54,689 bases of DNA from Candidatus Gastranaerophilales bacterium (GTDB lineage: Bacteria > Cyanobacteriota > Vampirovibrionia > Gastranaerophilales > Gastranaerophilaceae), in assembly GCA_900768915.1 (NCBI GenBank), contig CAAGEQ010000011.1, positions 1 to 54,689 of the forward strand. The letters are read 5' to 3'. This document shows, in pieces, positions 42,660 through 51,845 of the stretch. Numbering within the stretch: position 1 is the stretch's first letter; the number at the start of each line of letters is the position of its first letter. The position numbers and the translations under genes were made by a program. Under the pieces are notes generated by a model. The model saw only the letters and a list, made by a program, of their open reading frames with translations, ran no database searches and was not told the DNA's origin.

Positions 42660-45155
42660 ATGGGCTTTGAAATTGGCAAAAATGTGCAGAGTAGTGATGT
42701 GACTTTAAAACAGTTGCAAGAACAATTTAAAAAAGAAAAAGACAAAAATAGTATTGTTAATATTTTCAATAAATTTAATACTAACCAAACAGCAAATGCA
42801 GAGGGCGAACAAGTACTTGACCAAACAGAACAAGCTGCAATGATGGCATTCTTCAAACAAGTTGCTGGTGGTAAAAAAGATAGTTCAATAGATAAAGAAG
42901 TAAGCCGTAGCGACGTTAGAAATTTTAAGAAGAATAATAAAGGTGATAAATTTGCCAAAGATTTATCTTACAAAGACATGAAAAAAATGATGTCAGCATT
43001 TGATACAACTATAAATGAAGATAGTACTGATAATAAAGAAATTAGTTATAACACAAATAACAGTGGTGTCCGTACAATTAAAGTTGATGGCAAAGACTAC
43101 AAAATTGATGAAAACAATCAAGTTATTGATGCTGACGGCGTAAAATATGAATACAAAGACGGTCAATTAAAACAAATCCAAAATGGTAATACTACTACAT
43201 CTTTTAAAGAAGGTCGAAGACAACAAGATGTTAAAACCGAAGCTGGTGTAACTACAACCACTACATACAACGATAAAGGTAACTATAAAGCGAGTGAAAC
43301 TGTTACTAGTCATGGTGGTAAACTTGAAAAGGTTATATCATACATGCCTAATAGTGAAAATGTTTCTCAAACGGTAACAACAGACAAAAGAACCGAAGGA
43401 CAAACTGTAACAACAACAGATTCTGGAAGAACAAGAAATGTAACAACAAAAAAAACTAATCAACCAAATTATGAAAAACAAGAAAACTTTGACCTTGCTC
43501 CAGATGGTACTCCAACGAGAACTACTAGTACTGAAAAAAGTAATGGAGTAACAACCAAAACAGATTATAAAAAGAAAACAAGAACTATTGCTGATACAAA
43601 AAATAATACAGATACAGAAATTACATTCAGTTCATTTGATGAAAAAAGTGGAGATATAACTGTTGCAAAAACTGTTGTAACTGACAAAACTAACCACTCA
43701 AGAATAACAACAAATGCTGGCAGTAAAACAAAAATAATTGAAACACTTGACAATAACAACAAAACCGTAAAAAGAACTGCTACAATTGATACAGAAAAAC
43801 ATACTGCTACAATTGAGGTAAATGGTAAAAAAATTACATTAAATACAGATAGTCAAGGTAATATTCTTGCTAATGCTAAGTTCACAGGTTCAAGAATGGA
43901 AACTGTTGGAGAAGCCGCAATTCGTTTAGGCTACGCAAAAGATTCAGAAGAATACAATGCAATTGTAAAAGCCAATGGTGGAAATGCTAAAAAAGGCATA
44001 AAACCCGGTGGACATATTAAACTTCCATCTAATGCAAATACTACAACAGGTTTAAATACTGATAATGCTGTTGTAGATGCAAAAGCCGAAAAAAGAAAAT
44101 GGGTAAATCATCAAATTAGTATAAGAGAAGCTAATCGTGCTAAATATGCACAAAAAGCTTATGACCGATATAATAAAGCACATGGTGATACTTTAAGAGA
44201 AACTTGGGCAACAAAATCATTACAAATATATTGTGAAAAAGGTGATGATAAAATCAACGGCAAAGGCTATGTTCAACACAAAATTTATGATGCAACATCA
44301 AACACATTAGTAAACCTAGAAAAATACTTAAATCTTGGAAAAGATGAACACGTAAAAAGAATTACAGAAGATGGTTCTGCAATTTTAACAAATGGCAAAA
44401 CTGTAAAAATCAATATTAAAACTAGAAAAGTAAGTAATTTAAGTGTTTCTGATTATAATAAATCATTTACAGATTCTACTCGCAAAGGTGCAAAAGGTGA
44501 AATTAGTGGAACTGTAAATAAAGATAAACATAAATTAGTTTATCAAGGTGATTATGCAACAAATGTATTAACAAATGAAAAATATGTTAGAAATGAAGAC
44601 GGAAACTACACTCAACTAAATACCACAAATAGAACAAATGACGGTGTTTATGCCGATAAAGATATACAAAAAGGCAAAAACTACAAACAACACTATATTG
44701 ACAATGGTTCAGGAGAATCTATCAAACTTGAAGATTACATTGGATTAAATACTGGCGAACATATTGCCCATGTACGTCCAGGAGGTACTGCAAGACTTGT
44801 TGATGATGAAGGTAATACAACAAGAACTATCGTAATTAACTATAAAAATAAAGCATTTACAGAATTTGCTGAACAATCAAATAATACAACTAAAACAGAA
44901 TTAACAGACGAAGAAAAATTAAATAATGTAACTAAAGATAACTTAAAAGATTTTATAACAAATGAAATAAATAATCGACGTAATAACCAAATTTATTCAA
45001 AAGAAATGAAATACGTACTTGAGGCAATTATAAAAGTACACCCTGAAATAAAAGAAACTCCAGAATATAAAACATTAGAAAGTGAACAATTCTTACACAC
45101 TAGCCCAAAAGCAGTTAAAGCATATAATACTATATGCAATAAATATTTAAAATAA
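42660..45155 (+). CDS. 831-residue modular orphan with LysM-like domain and internal duplication
   Basis: AGGAGC is seven bases before the ATG. There is no signal peptide. Residues about 30-60 resemble a calcium EF-hand-type loop (NIFNKFNTN ... VLDQTEQAAMMAFF), weakly. About 130-400 is a Thr/Asn/Lys-rich beta-repeat zone (YEYKDGQLKQI, TTTTYNDKGNYK) reminiscent of YD-type repeats. About 408-458 looks like LysM (TVGEAAIRLGY ... NGGNAKKGIKPGGHIKLP). About 530-600 and 670-735 are two copies of one domain (KGYVQHKIYD...LEKYLNLGKDEHVKRI against KNYKQHYIDN...LEDYIGLNTGEHIAHV). The C-terminus is helical. Likely an extracellular or cell-wall-linked protein, exported by an unknown route. Not a family I can name. 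Confidence 0.8.
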   Translation: MGFEIGKNVQSSDVTLKQLQEQFKKEKDKNSIVNIFNKFNTNQTANAEGEQVLDQTEQAAMMAFFKQVAGGKKDSSIDKEVSRSDVRNFKKNNKGDKFAKDLSYKDMKKMMSAFDTTINEDSTDNKEISYNTNNSGVRTIKVDGKDYKIDENNQVIDADGVKYEYKDGQLKQIQNGNTTTSFKEGRRQQDVKTEAGVTTTTTYNDKGNYKASETVTSHGGKLEKVISYMPNSENVSQTVTTDKRTEGQTVTTTDSGRTRNVTTKKTNQPNYEKQENFDLAPDGTPTRTTSTEKSNGVTTKTDYKKKTRTIADTKNNTDTEITFSSFDEKSGDITVAKTVVTDKTNHSRITTNAGSKTKIIETLDNNNKTVKRTATIDTEKHTATIEVNGKKITLNTDSQGNILANAKFTGSRMETVGEAAIRLGYAKDSEEYNAIVKANGGNAKKGIKPGGHIKLPSNANTTTGLNTDNAVVDAKAEKRKWVNHQISIREANRAKYAQKAYDRYNKAHGDTLRETWATKSLQIYCEKGDDKINGKGYVQHKIYDATSNTLVNLEKYLNLGKDEHVKRITEDGSAILTNGKTVKINIKTRKVSNLSVSDYNKSFTDSTRKGAKGEISGTVNKDKHKLVYQGDYATNVLTNEKYVRNEDGNYTQLNTTNRTNDGVYADKDIQKGKNYKQHYIDNGSGESIKLEDYIGLNTGEHIAHVRPGGTARLVDDEGNTTRTIVINYKNKAFTEFAEQSNNTTKTELTDEEKLNNVTKDNLKDFITNEINNRRNNQIYSKEMKYVLEAIIKVHPEIKETPEYKTLESEQFLHTSPKAVKAYNTICNKYLK

Positions 45156-45159
45156 AACA

Positions 45160-45188
45160 AAGAAGTCAGGCGATGCCTGACTTCTTTT
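45160..45188 (+). terminator. Terminator of the modular orphan
   Basis: AAGAAGTCAGGC-gat-GCCTGACTTCTTTT, a 12-bp perfect stem, just after the stop. Its core is the same GTCAGGC/GCCTGAC palindrome as at 27323. It also faces the convergent proC end. Confidence 0.88.
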
Positions 45189-45208
45189 ATAAATAAATCA
45201 AATATAAC

Positions 45209-46015
45209 CTACTTACCCAAAGCGTTTGCTTTTTGAGCAGTTTTTTCTATCAAGTTATAGAACATATCAGCTGAATTTACTTCATCAAGGTAATCAACAC
45301 CAACTCTAGTACAACCACCTTTTGTTGCTACACTTGCAATCAAGTCTTCTGCTGATTTATCACTATTCAACAACATTTTTGCTGAACCAATTGCAGTTTG
45401 AATACTCAAAGTCAATGCCTTGTCATAATCCATACCCATTTTTTCACCGGCTCTTGCAATTTCATTAATAACCTTGTAATAGAATGCTGGACCTGAACCT
45501 GAAATCGCAGTAACTATATCAATCTGAGATTCATCAACTTGAATGGCTTTTCCAATATTTGATAAAAATTTAACAACGAAATCAACATCTTCTTTTGTTG
45601 CTTTTTTGCCACCAGCAACACCACTCATACCTTCGAGTACAAGCGCTGGAGTATTTGGCATTACTCTTACAATTCTAACATCATCACCCAATATAGATTG
45701 GATAAATTTTGTTGTAACACCGGCAGCAATTGAAACTACCAATTTGTCAGATGTAATATCATCTTTGATACCATTCAAAACATCTTCAACATAGTTTGGA
45801 GTTGTTGATATGAATACAATATCAACATTTTTAACCAATTCATTATTATTTGTTATAACCTTTATTCCTAGTTCTTTACTCTTTTCTTGAGCCTTTTCTT
45901 CTGAAATTTCTGCAGCCATAATATTTTCTGCATCAACGAATTTTGAAGCGATAACGCCACCAATAATGGCACTTGCCATTTTTCCACATCCAATAAAACC
46001 AATTTTTTTGTTCAT
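45209..46015 (-). CDS. proC: Pyrroline-5-carboxylate reductase
   Basis: 268 residues. KIGFIGCGKMASAIIGG is the Rossmann NAD(P) site. VRVMPNTPALVLEGMSG and the C-terminal signature DIVTAISGSGPAFYY with LASVATKGGCTR-like sequence (SVATKGGCTRVGVDYL) are classical ProC. Final step of proline synthesis. It is transcribed away from rpmH, with an 86-base gap that must carry both promoters. Confidence 0.96.
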   Translation of the reverse strand: MNKKIGFIGCGKMASAIIGGVIASKFVDAENIMAAEISEEKAQEKSKELGIKVITNNNELVKNVDIVFISTTPNYVEDVLNGIKDDITSDKLVVSIAAGVTTKFIQSILGDDVRIVRVMPNTPALVLEGMSGVAGGKKATKEDVDFVVKFLSNIGKAIQVDESQIDIVTAISGSGPAFYYKVINEIARAGEKMGMDYDKALTLSIQTAIGSAKMLLNSDKSAEDLIASVATKGGCTRVGVDYLDEVNSADMFYNLIEKTAQKANALGK

Positions 46016-46101
46016 AATATTTAACCTTTTATTGACTATTTACATTGTTTTATATAACATATACACATACAATAGTAAATAACTAAAAAAGGAATAGAAA
46101 A

Positions 46102-46254
46102 ATGAAACGTACACTAGAAGGAACAAAAGCAAAAAGACAAAAAGTTAGCGGTTTCAGAGCAAGAATGGCTACTCCAGGTGGACAAGAAGTTATTAACAGA
46201 CGTCGTGCTAAAGGTAGACATAAATTGGCTATTGAAGCTAAAAAGAAAGCGTAA
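46102..46254 (+). CDS. rpmH: 50S ribosomal protein bL34
   Basis: 50 residues. MKRTLEGTKAKRQKVSGFRA and RMATPGGQEVINRRRAKGRH are the bL34 sequence, and the length fits. AAAGGAA is about eight bases before the ATG. In most bacteria rpmH starts the rpmH-rnpA-yidC cluster; here it is alone, closed by a terminator. Confidence 0.95.
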   Translation: MKRTLEGTKAKRQKVSGFRARMATPGGQEVINRRRAKGRHKLAIEAKKKA

Positions 46255-46280
46255 CTTTTAATCAAAATTTATGCATTATA

Positions 46281-46310
46281 AAAAATGACCTTGTTAAAAG
46301 GTCATTTTTT
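46281..46310. terminator. Bidirectional terminator between rpmH and coaD
   Basis: AAAAATGACCTT-gtta-AAAGGTCATTTTTT hairpin, symmetrical A/T flanks, between convergent genes. Confidence 0.88.
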
Positions 46311-46330
46311 ATTGTTCTAACATCATTTAG

Positions 46331-46804
46331 TTATTTTTTATTCTGAAGATAATCACTTACAGGCTTTGGAACAAACTTTGATATATCGCCATCGTTTTTC
46401 AATATTTCCTTAACACTGCTTGAAGAAATAAAGTTATATTCAGGTCTTGTTATCAAGAATACTGTCTTTATATCCTCTGATAAAGAACGATTTGTCTGTG
46501 ACAATTGCATCTCATATTCAAAATCAGAAACAGCCCTCAAGCCCCTTAGCAAAATAGTTGCACCAACTTTTTTTGCATACTCAACAGTCAATCCATCGAA
46601 AGAATCGACTTCAACATTAGGAATATCAGCAACACTTTGTCTTATCAATTCTTTTCTTTCTTCTACACTCAAAAGAGCATGCTTAGATATATTGTTTGAT
46701 ACTGTAATAATCACCTTATCAAACATGTGTGCACCATCTTTCAATACATCAAGATGACCTAATGTAATTGGATCAAAACTTCCTGGATAAACTGCTATCT
46801 TCAT
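46331..46804 (-). CDS. coaD: Phosphopantetheine adenylyltransferase
   Basis: 157 residues. AVYPGSFDPITLGHLDVL holds the nucleotidyltransferase TLGH motif. VEVDSFDGLTVEYA, ILLRGLRAVSDFEYEMQL and FISSSSVKEI are the characteristic CoaD segments. Fourth step of coenzyme A synthesis. Only 15 bases separate it from the upstream phosphohexomutase, so the two are likely cotranscribed. Confidence 0.97.
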   Translation of the reverse strand: MKIAVYPGSFDPITLGHLDVLKDGAHMFDKVIITVSNNISKHALLSVEERKELIRQSVADIPNVEVDSFDGLTVEYAKKVGATILLRGLRAVSDFEYEMQLSQTNRSLSEDIKTVFLITRPEYNFISSSSVKEILKNDGDISKFVPKPVSDYLQNKK

Positions 46805-46819
46805 TTCTACCTCATTATT

Positions 46820-49081
46820 CTAAAAATTATATTCAGGAATTTCAAATTTTTCATTATTAGCATCTTTATCAACGAATTTTAAATAATCGTCAAGAGCCAT
46901 TTCTTTAGAGTTATTATAAAATTCTTCACTAATAAGTTTTTTGTGTAATTCTGTTCTTTCGCCAGAATAATTACCCAAAACTTTTGAATATTCTGAAATT
47001 TCTTCTAATGATGTACCACCACCGTATGCTTTTGTTTTTGCATCAGTACCTGATGGTCTAATTTCGATATATTTATCTTTAAATTCTAAATATGTACCAT
47101 CACCTACAAATTTAACTGCTTTTAATTCTTCAAAATTCAACCCTGGAAAAGCATCATTTAATACTAAGATTACGTCGTCTAATGTTGCTTTACCTTTATT
47201 GATAGCAATTGCTAATGACAAGAAGAATAAATCATTCTTTGTTCTTTGTTTTTCACCTTCAACTTTTGCTTGTTTAAGTTTTTCAATATCGGGTTCTGAT
47301 TCATTGTAATATGCAATATCTTCTCTTGTATCAAACATAGATTTAATATTGTTTGATTCTAATACTTCAAACAAGTATTGTGACATAGTTTTGTTTTCTT
47401 TTTCAAGTTTTGCAATTAATGATGATGCAACAATAATTGCTTCTGTTGCACTCTTTTCTCTCATAGCGATTGCTTCACGACCTGATAAAGATTTAACCAT
47501 ATCTTCAGCACCCATAATCATACCACCTGATTCTTCACCAGCAAAAATTAATCTTGGTTGTACACCTAAATCAATCGTGTTGCCAAATACATCATCAACT
47601 TTTACAGATTCGTTTGGTGCATTTTTAAGTTTTAATTCAACTTTTTTCATAATATTAGCGATTTCTTTGAAACCAACTGGAACATTAACAACACTAACTT
47701 TGTTATGTTTTGCCCATTCGTCCCAAGACAATGCTGATGCTGTTGTTTTAATCATAAATCTAGGGTGATTAGTCCATTTGTGAGTATGTTTAAGTTGTTT
47801 TGCTCTGAAGTCCATCAACATCAAAAATGCTTGGTTTGCAGTAAATACTGTCATAATTCTATCATCATCAAGTTTTACATAAGAAACACCATTTTCTTCT
47901 AGTGTTGGAATATTACCTGCATTTTCTAATTCGCAAATAGTCAATCTATCGTGATCAGGATCAGTAATTAAAACGGCTGTTCCACAAGGATAGTCTTTTA
48001 GAACTTCTGCATAATTTAATGATTCAATTACTGGGAAGAATTTTGTTCCATCAGGTTTTGTTGCAGTAACTGTAGCATCTACTGAATAATCATAGAATGT
48101 TTTATTACCTTTTGGATCAGTATCATATTTACCAATAGAATGGAAGAATGGATCTTCTTCAATATTGTTCCAAGAGAATTTGTCAGCGATGCCTAATTTA
48201 TCAAGAACCTTGCTTAATGTTCTATAAGCACAACCACCAACACTTTCAATAACGATTTTGTTATTCATTTTCTTAACTGCTGATAAATCTTGAGCAACAC
48301 CTGATTTTAAATATTCAATATATAGATTGATACCATCTTCAAGTTTTGCCATAATTGATTCATCAATCAATGAATTATTTTTAGCAGCAATTTTGATTTC
48401 ATAACTGTCATCTTGTTGAACTTTATCAAATATCATTTGAATTTTATTAACGAATTCTAATGATTCTTCTGGCAAATATTGACTACCTTGAGAGTTCAAG
48501 TCTTTTGTTGCAGTTTTAACTGAAATACCGTGACTTGATGTAATATATTCACCACCAACTAAATCTAATTTGAATGCTAAGAATGATGCTAACCATATAG
48601 GAATAGTTTTTCTACCCTCTGGAGTAAGTGTTTTTATACCTTGTGCTGCTTGTATTCTTGCGATTGCATCTAAATATAATTGAGAATTATAACGAACTTC
48701 ACTACCAACCAATTTAATAATTTCTTTGTTTGGATACTTTTCAGTAACAACAAGAGCCTTTGCCAATGTTGCTAAAACAATACCCACCAAATTAATTGGG
48801 AAACGTGTATCTTGAGGGAATAAAATATTTTGAGGTCCTCTGATACCTGCTGTTGAAACTTTTGCTTCTTTAGAATAGTTAGCAAACCAATCTAAAAGAT
48901 TTAAACCTTCTGGATTTGTTTCAGCATCGTATGGATATAAATGTTCTTTTTTTAGTGTAAAAGTAAATTCTCCATCGTTTGAAAAATCCATTAATTTACT
49001 ATTTTTGATATAATCAGGTGTTTTATCAAAAACATTTTTAAACAATTCATTTTCTAATTCACAAGAAGCTTTTTTATTCAT
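46820..49081 (-). CDS. Long alpha-D-phosphohexomutase (phosphoglucomutase/phosphomannomutase-like)
   Basis: 753 residues from ATG 49081, which has GGAGAG five bases upstream; the ATG four codons earlier overlaps that ribosome site. The four superfamily sites are present: phosphoserine loop TSSHGIS (about residue 180), metal loop DPDHDR (about 373), sugar loop GEESGGM (about 513) and phosphate-binding RPSGTDAKTKAYGGG (about 677). Usual members are 450-580 residues; the excess is spread as an N-terminal extension (about 1-90) and insertions. Probably interconverts glucose- or mannose-phosphates. Substrate cannot be assigned. Confidence 0.85.
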   Translation of the reverse strand: MNKKASCELENELFKNVFDKTPDYIKNSKLMDFSNDGEFTFTLKKEHLYPYDAETNPEGLNLLDWFANYSKEAKVSTAGIRGPQNILFPQDTRFPINLVGIVLATLAKALVVTEKYPNKEIIKLVGSEVRYNSQLYLDAIARIQAAQGIKTLTPEGRKTIPIWLASFLAFKLDLVGGEYITSSHGISVKTATKDLNSQGSQYLPEESLEFVNKIQMIFDKVQQDDSYEIKIAAKNNSLIDESIMAKLEDGINLYIEYLKSGVAQDLSAVKKMNNKIVIESVGGCAYRTLSKVLDKLGIADKFSWNNIEEDPFFHSIGKYDTDPKGNKTFYDYSVDATVTATKPDGTKFFPVIESLNYAEVLKDYPCGTAVLITDPDHDRLTICELENAGNIPTLEENGVSYVKLDDDRIMTVFTANQAFLMLMDFRAKQLKHTHKWTNHPRFMIKTTASALSWDEWAKHNKVSVVNVPVGFKEIANIMKKVELKLKNAPNESVKVDDVFGNTIDLGVQPRLIFAGEESGGMIMGAEDMVKSLSGREAIAMREKSATEAIIVASSLIAKLEKENKTMSQYLFEVLESNNIKSMFDTREDIAYYNESEPDIEKLKQAKVEGEKQRTKNDLFFLSLAIAINKGKATLDDVILVLNDAFPGLNFEELKAVKFVGDGTYLEFKDKYIEIRPSGTDAKTKAYGGGTSLEEISEYSKVLGNYSGERTELHKKLISEEFYNNSKEMALDDYLKFVDKDANNEKFEIPEYNF

Positions 49082-49202
49082 AATTCTCTCCATTTATTTA
49101 AACTTTGTTCGTTTATTATATCTCAAAAATGCTAATCTGTAAAAAATACTATATATTATATAAACTTTGATGTATAATAGTTCTAAAGTTAGGGGAAGAT
49201 AA

Positions 49203-49889
49203 ATGACTGCAGAATGTTGTAAAGTAGAAACAAAAAAAACAGATGCGAATAAATATTCATTAAGAAAACCTGAATTTTATAATAAATGGCGTAAATTTTT
49301 TCAATATTTGGTTACGCACATTGGCTATATGATTAGATTCAAATTAGTATATAGACTTGAAGTTTTAGGTAAAGAAAACATTCCTGAACATAGTGAATAT
49401 ATCCTTGCTGCAAACCACTTATCAACATTAGACCCACCATTAGTATGTGGCATTATTAACAAAGGTGTTGCCTATATGGCTAAAAAAGAATTATTTGATA
49501 ATTTATTTCTTAGATGGTGGCTTGACTGGTTGGGTGCTTTTGCCGTTGATAGAGAAAAGTTAGGTATCTCAACAATAAAAACGGTTATGTCTATCAAGCA
49601 GACAGGTTGGGTACTTGGTATATTCCCTCAAGGCACAAGACAAGAACCTGGTAAAATTACAAACGTAACAAAAGGTTTTGCTTCCATTGCGAAAAAAACA
49701 AAGTGTGGTATATTACCTATAGGAATAACTGGTACAAATGTTGTTAAAAGATGGCCTTTTACAGGTAAGATTGTAGTAAAAATCGGAAAATTAATCCCAT
49801 ATAGTGATAACGTTCAAGAAATGGTTGATGCTTGGGGAAAATCAATTGAAGAATTAACAGGGTATGAATATATCCCAAATAACAAATAG
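49203..49889 (+). CDS. 1-acyl-sn-glycerol-3-phosphate acyltransferase (PlsC family), copy 1
   Basis: 228 residues. Catalytic NHLSTLDPP (H-x4-D) at about residue 77, IFPQGTR (about 148, replacing the common FPEGTR) and a hydrophobic N-terminal segment. It acylates lysophosphatidate at the membrane. AGGGGAAG precedes the ATG. The neighbouring gene is a paralogue, 26 bases downstream. The Glu-to-Gln change in the second motif is worth noting. Confidence 0.9.
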   Translation: MTAECCKVETKKTDANKYSLRKPEFYNKWRKFFQYLVTHIGYMIRFKLVYRLEVLGKENIPEHSEYILAANHLSTLDPPLVCGIINKGVAYMAKKELFDNLFLRWWLDWLGAFAVDREKLGISTIKTVMSIKQTGWVLGIFPQGTRQEPGKITNVTKGFASIAKKTKCGILPIGITGTNVVKRWPFTGKIVVKIGKLIPYSDNVQEMVDAWGKSIEELTGYEYIPNNK

Positions 49890-49915
49890 ATAGTATTAAA
49901 AATGGAATTATAGAA

Positions 49916-50575
49916 ATGGATACAAGAAATTACAACAGACGATACGCAAAAGAATACGGATTAGGACGTTCAATTTTTTATAGATGGTTCTTATATTTTG
50001 TAGTACTACCTGTTTCATGTCTACAATACACAATTAAAATTGTAGGAAAAGAAAACTTGAAAAAAGGTGAAAAATATTTATATGCAGGTAATCATACCTC
50101 TTATTTAGATCCACCTTTTGTAGCATTAGCAGCAAATAAAAAAGTCGCTTTTATGGCTAAACAAGAATTGTTTACAGACAAAAACGGTTTATTAAGATTT
50201 TTAGTAAAAAATCTTGGTGCATTTGCTGTTAATCGTGAAAAACCTGAGATTGCAACATTCAAAACAGTTTTAGAATTATTAAAAACTGATTGGTCGCTTG
50301 GTATTTTCCCAGAAGGAAAGACTAGCCAAAGCCACATATTAGAAAATGTTCAAAAAGGTTTCACTTTAATTGCTAAAAAAGCAAAAGCAGATGTTGTACC
50401 TATTGGTATAAAAGGTTTTGATGGTTATGCTGGTAAATCATTATTCAAAAAACACATAACAATCACGATAGGCAAACCTATTTCTTATGAATTGCCACCC
50501 GAAGAAATTCTTAAACAATGGGCAGAACAAATATGTGAATATACCGGATACGAAAATCGTATCGGACAAGAATAA
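49916..50575 (+). CDS. 1-acyl-sn-glycerol-3-phosphate acyltransferase (PlsC family), copy 2
   Basis: 219 residues. NHTSYLDPP (H-x4-D) and FPEGKTS show an intact acyltransferase. Its YFVVLPVSCLQYTIKIVG segment is membrane-associated. It is clearly homologous to the preceding gene (KVAFMAKQELF against GVAYMAKKELF, LGAFAVNREK against LGAFAVDREK), so a tandem duplication. The two may differ in acyl-chain or substrate preference. Terminated by the strong hairpin downstream. Confidence 0.9.
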   Translation: MDTRNYNRRYAKEYGLGRSIFYRWFLYFVVLPVSCLQYTIKIVGKENLKKGEKYLYAGNHTSYLDPPFVALAANKKVAFMAKQELFTDKNGLLRFLVKNLGAFAVNREKPEIATFKTVLELLKTDWSLGIFPEGKTSQSHILENVQKGFTLIAKKAKADVVPIGIKGFDGYAGKSLFKKHITITIGKPISYELPPEEILKQWAEQICEYTGYENRIGQE

Positions 50576-50588
50576 GAAGTTAGTCAAT

Positions 50589-50629
50589 AAAAAAAGAGGT
50601 TCATCTGTTTTGATGAACCTCTTTTTTTA
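50589..50629. terminator. Bidirectional terminator
   Basis: AAAAAAGAGGTTCATC / GATGAACCTCTTTTTT, a 16-bp stem between the convergent plsC copy 2 and the rubredoxin gene. Confidence 0.93.
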
Positions 50630-50639
50630 TTTGATTTTT

Positions 50640-50798
50640 CTATGCTTCTTCAAACATATCTTTGCCAACATGACAAAGTGGACATTCAAAATCATCTGGT
50701 AAGTCTTCAAATTTTGTGCCTGCTGGAATATTTTCTTCTGGACAACCTTTTCCCTCATCATATTCCCAATTGCAAACTGTACATACATATACTGCCAT
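50640..50798 (-). CDS. Rubredoxin
   Basis: 52 residues from ATG 50798, with AAAGGAG eight bases upstream; the longer frame is not supported. The two knuckles CTVC and CPLC that bind the single iron, and the aromatic core W-Y-E-Y...F-E-D-LPDDF, are standard. A small one-electron carrier, commonly used for oxygen or peroxide detoxification in anaerobes. No partner such as rubrerythrin is adjacent. Confidence 0.97.
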   Translation of the reverse strand: MAVYVCTVCNWEYDEGKGCPEENIPAGTKFEDLPDDFECPLCHVGKDMFEEA

Positions 50799-50887
50799 AA
50801 TAAAACTCCTTTCCTTTAAAATCAATACATAGACATATTATACACTATTTTAAAAAATTTCAAATAGCCAACTATACAATGTTACAT

Positions 50888-51799
50888 TTAATGAAACAAA
50901 TTAAATCCTGCTCTTAATTTTTCCATAAAAGTAGATTTTCTTGGTTCAGCATCATCTTTTGATAAAATTTCAAATCCTTTCAAACGGCTTTGCCATTTAT
51001 CAAACTCTTCCCCTTCTAAACTCATAGAAACGTCATTATCGAAATCTTTCATTGTCAAATCCAAATGCCTTTGATTTTTTTTAGATAAAGTTCTTTCATT
51101 ATCTTTCATAACTGCATGAAATATCGTTTTGTTTCTATCAAAATAAATTTCACCATCAACTTTTGAAAAGATTGGGACTATATCCTCTTGATAAAATTTG
51201 TTCGTACGATACATTATACTGAACATATCTGAGGCATTTTTTAAATCTTCTTTTGAATACATTTTAAAACTTCGTTCTGTAACAGGTCTAAACCCCATCA
51301 TTGTATGAAATTTTAATGCCGGAAACAATGCTATCAATGGGATTTTGTTAACATCTTTTTCCTTTGCAAATTCACACTCAAGTTGTAATAATCTTATTTG
51401 AGTCCCAGAATAATCATCATTCTTTGAAGAATAAATATAACCCGGAGTTAACTCAATTTCATCATTTTTCTTTTTTATTCCAAAGGTTTTATATCCAAGT
51501 TGTGTTTTATCATCTTCTGTTCGTACAGTATAACGTCTTCGATGATTACCATTGACTTTACCTTCCACGATACGACCATCAATATTAACTGGAATTGGCT
51601 CACCAGTTTTTAGAGAAATAACAGTTGTCTTATTTGCATTCAATATTTCTGGTCTAAATTCATCAGTATAAAGTTTATCTAAAGTCTTGGAATGCACACT
51701 ATCAATAACCTCTCGCATACGTACTTGAGATGCCTCAAACATTTTTTCAAGTTCCCTTGCTTGATTAACTTTTAAATTATTAATAGATGAAATGTTCAT
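50888..51799 (-). CDS. Orphan with GNAT-acetyltransferase-like segment
   Basis: 303 residues from ATG 51799; a GTG start five codons upstream is possible. No ribosome site, and no signal peptide. The N-terminus is MNISSINNLKVNQARELE. About residues 125-175 (SGTQIRLLQLECEFAKEKDV, LIALFPALKFHTMMGFRPVT) resemble the acetyl-CoA-binding helix and GF-motif end of GNAT proteins. The rest is not recognised; it is charged and helical, with a C-terminal EKLRAGFNLFH. It could be a secreted effector-like acetyltransferase. The similarity is short and may be coincidental. Confidence 0.6.
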   Translation of the reverse strand: MNISSINNLKVNQARELEKMFEASQVRMREVIDSVHSKTLDKLYTDEFRPEILNANKTTVISLKTGEPIPVNIDGRIVEGKVNGNHRRRYTVRTEDDKTQLGYKTFGIKKKNDEIELTPGYIYSSKNDDYSGTQIRLLQLECEFAKEKDVNKIPLIALFPALKFHTMMGFRPVTERSFKMYSKEDLKNASDMFSIMYRTNKFYQEDIVPIFSKVDGEIYFDRNKTIFHAVMKDNERTLSKKNQRHLDLTMKDFDNDVSMSLEGEEFDKWQSRLKGFEILSKDDAEPRKSTFMEKLRAGFNLFH

Positions 51800-51845
51800 A
51801 CATATATAAATCACATAAAAATAATTTTTGCTAACATTATTTTAA

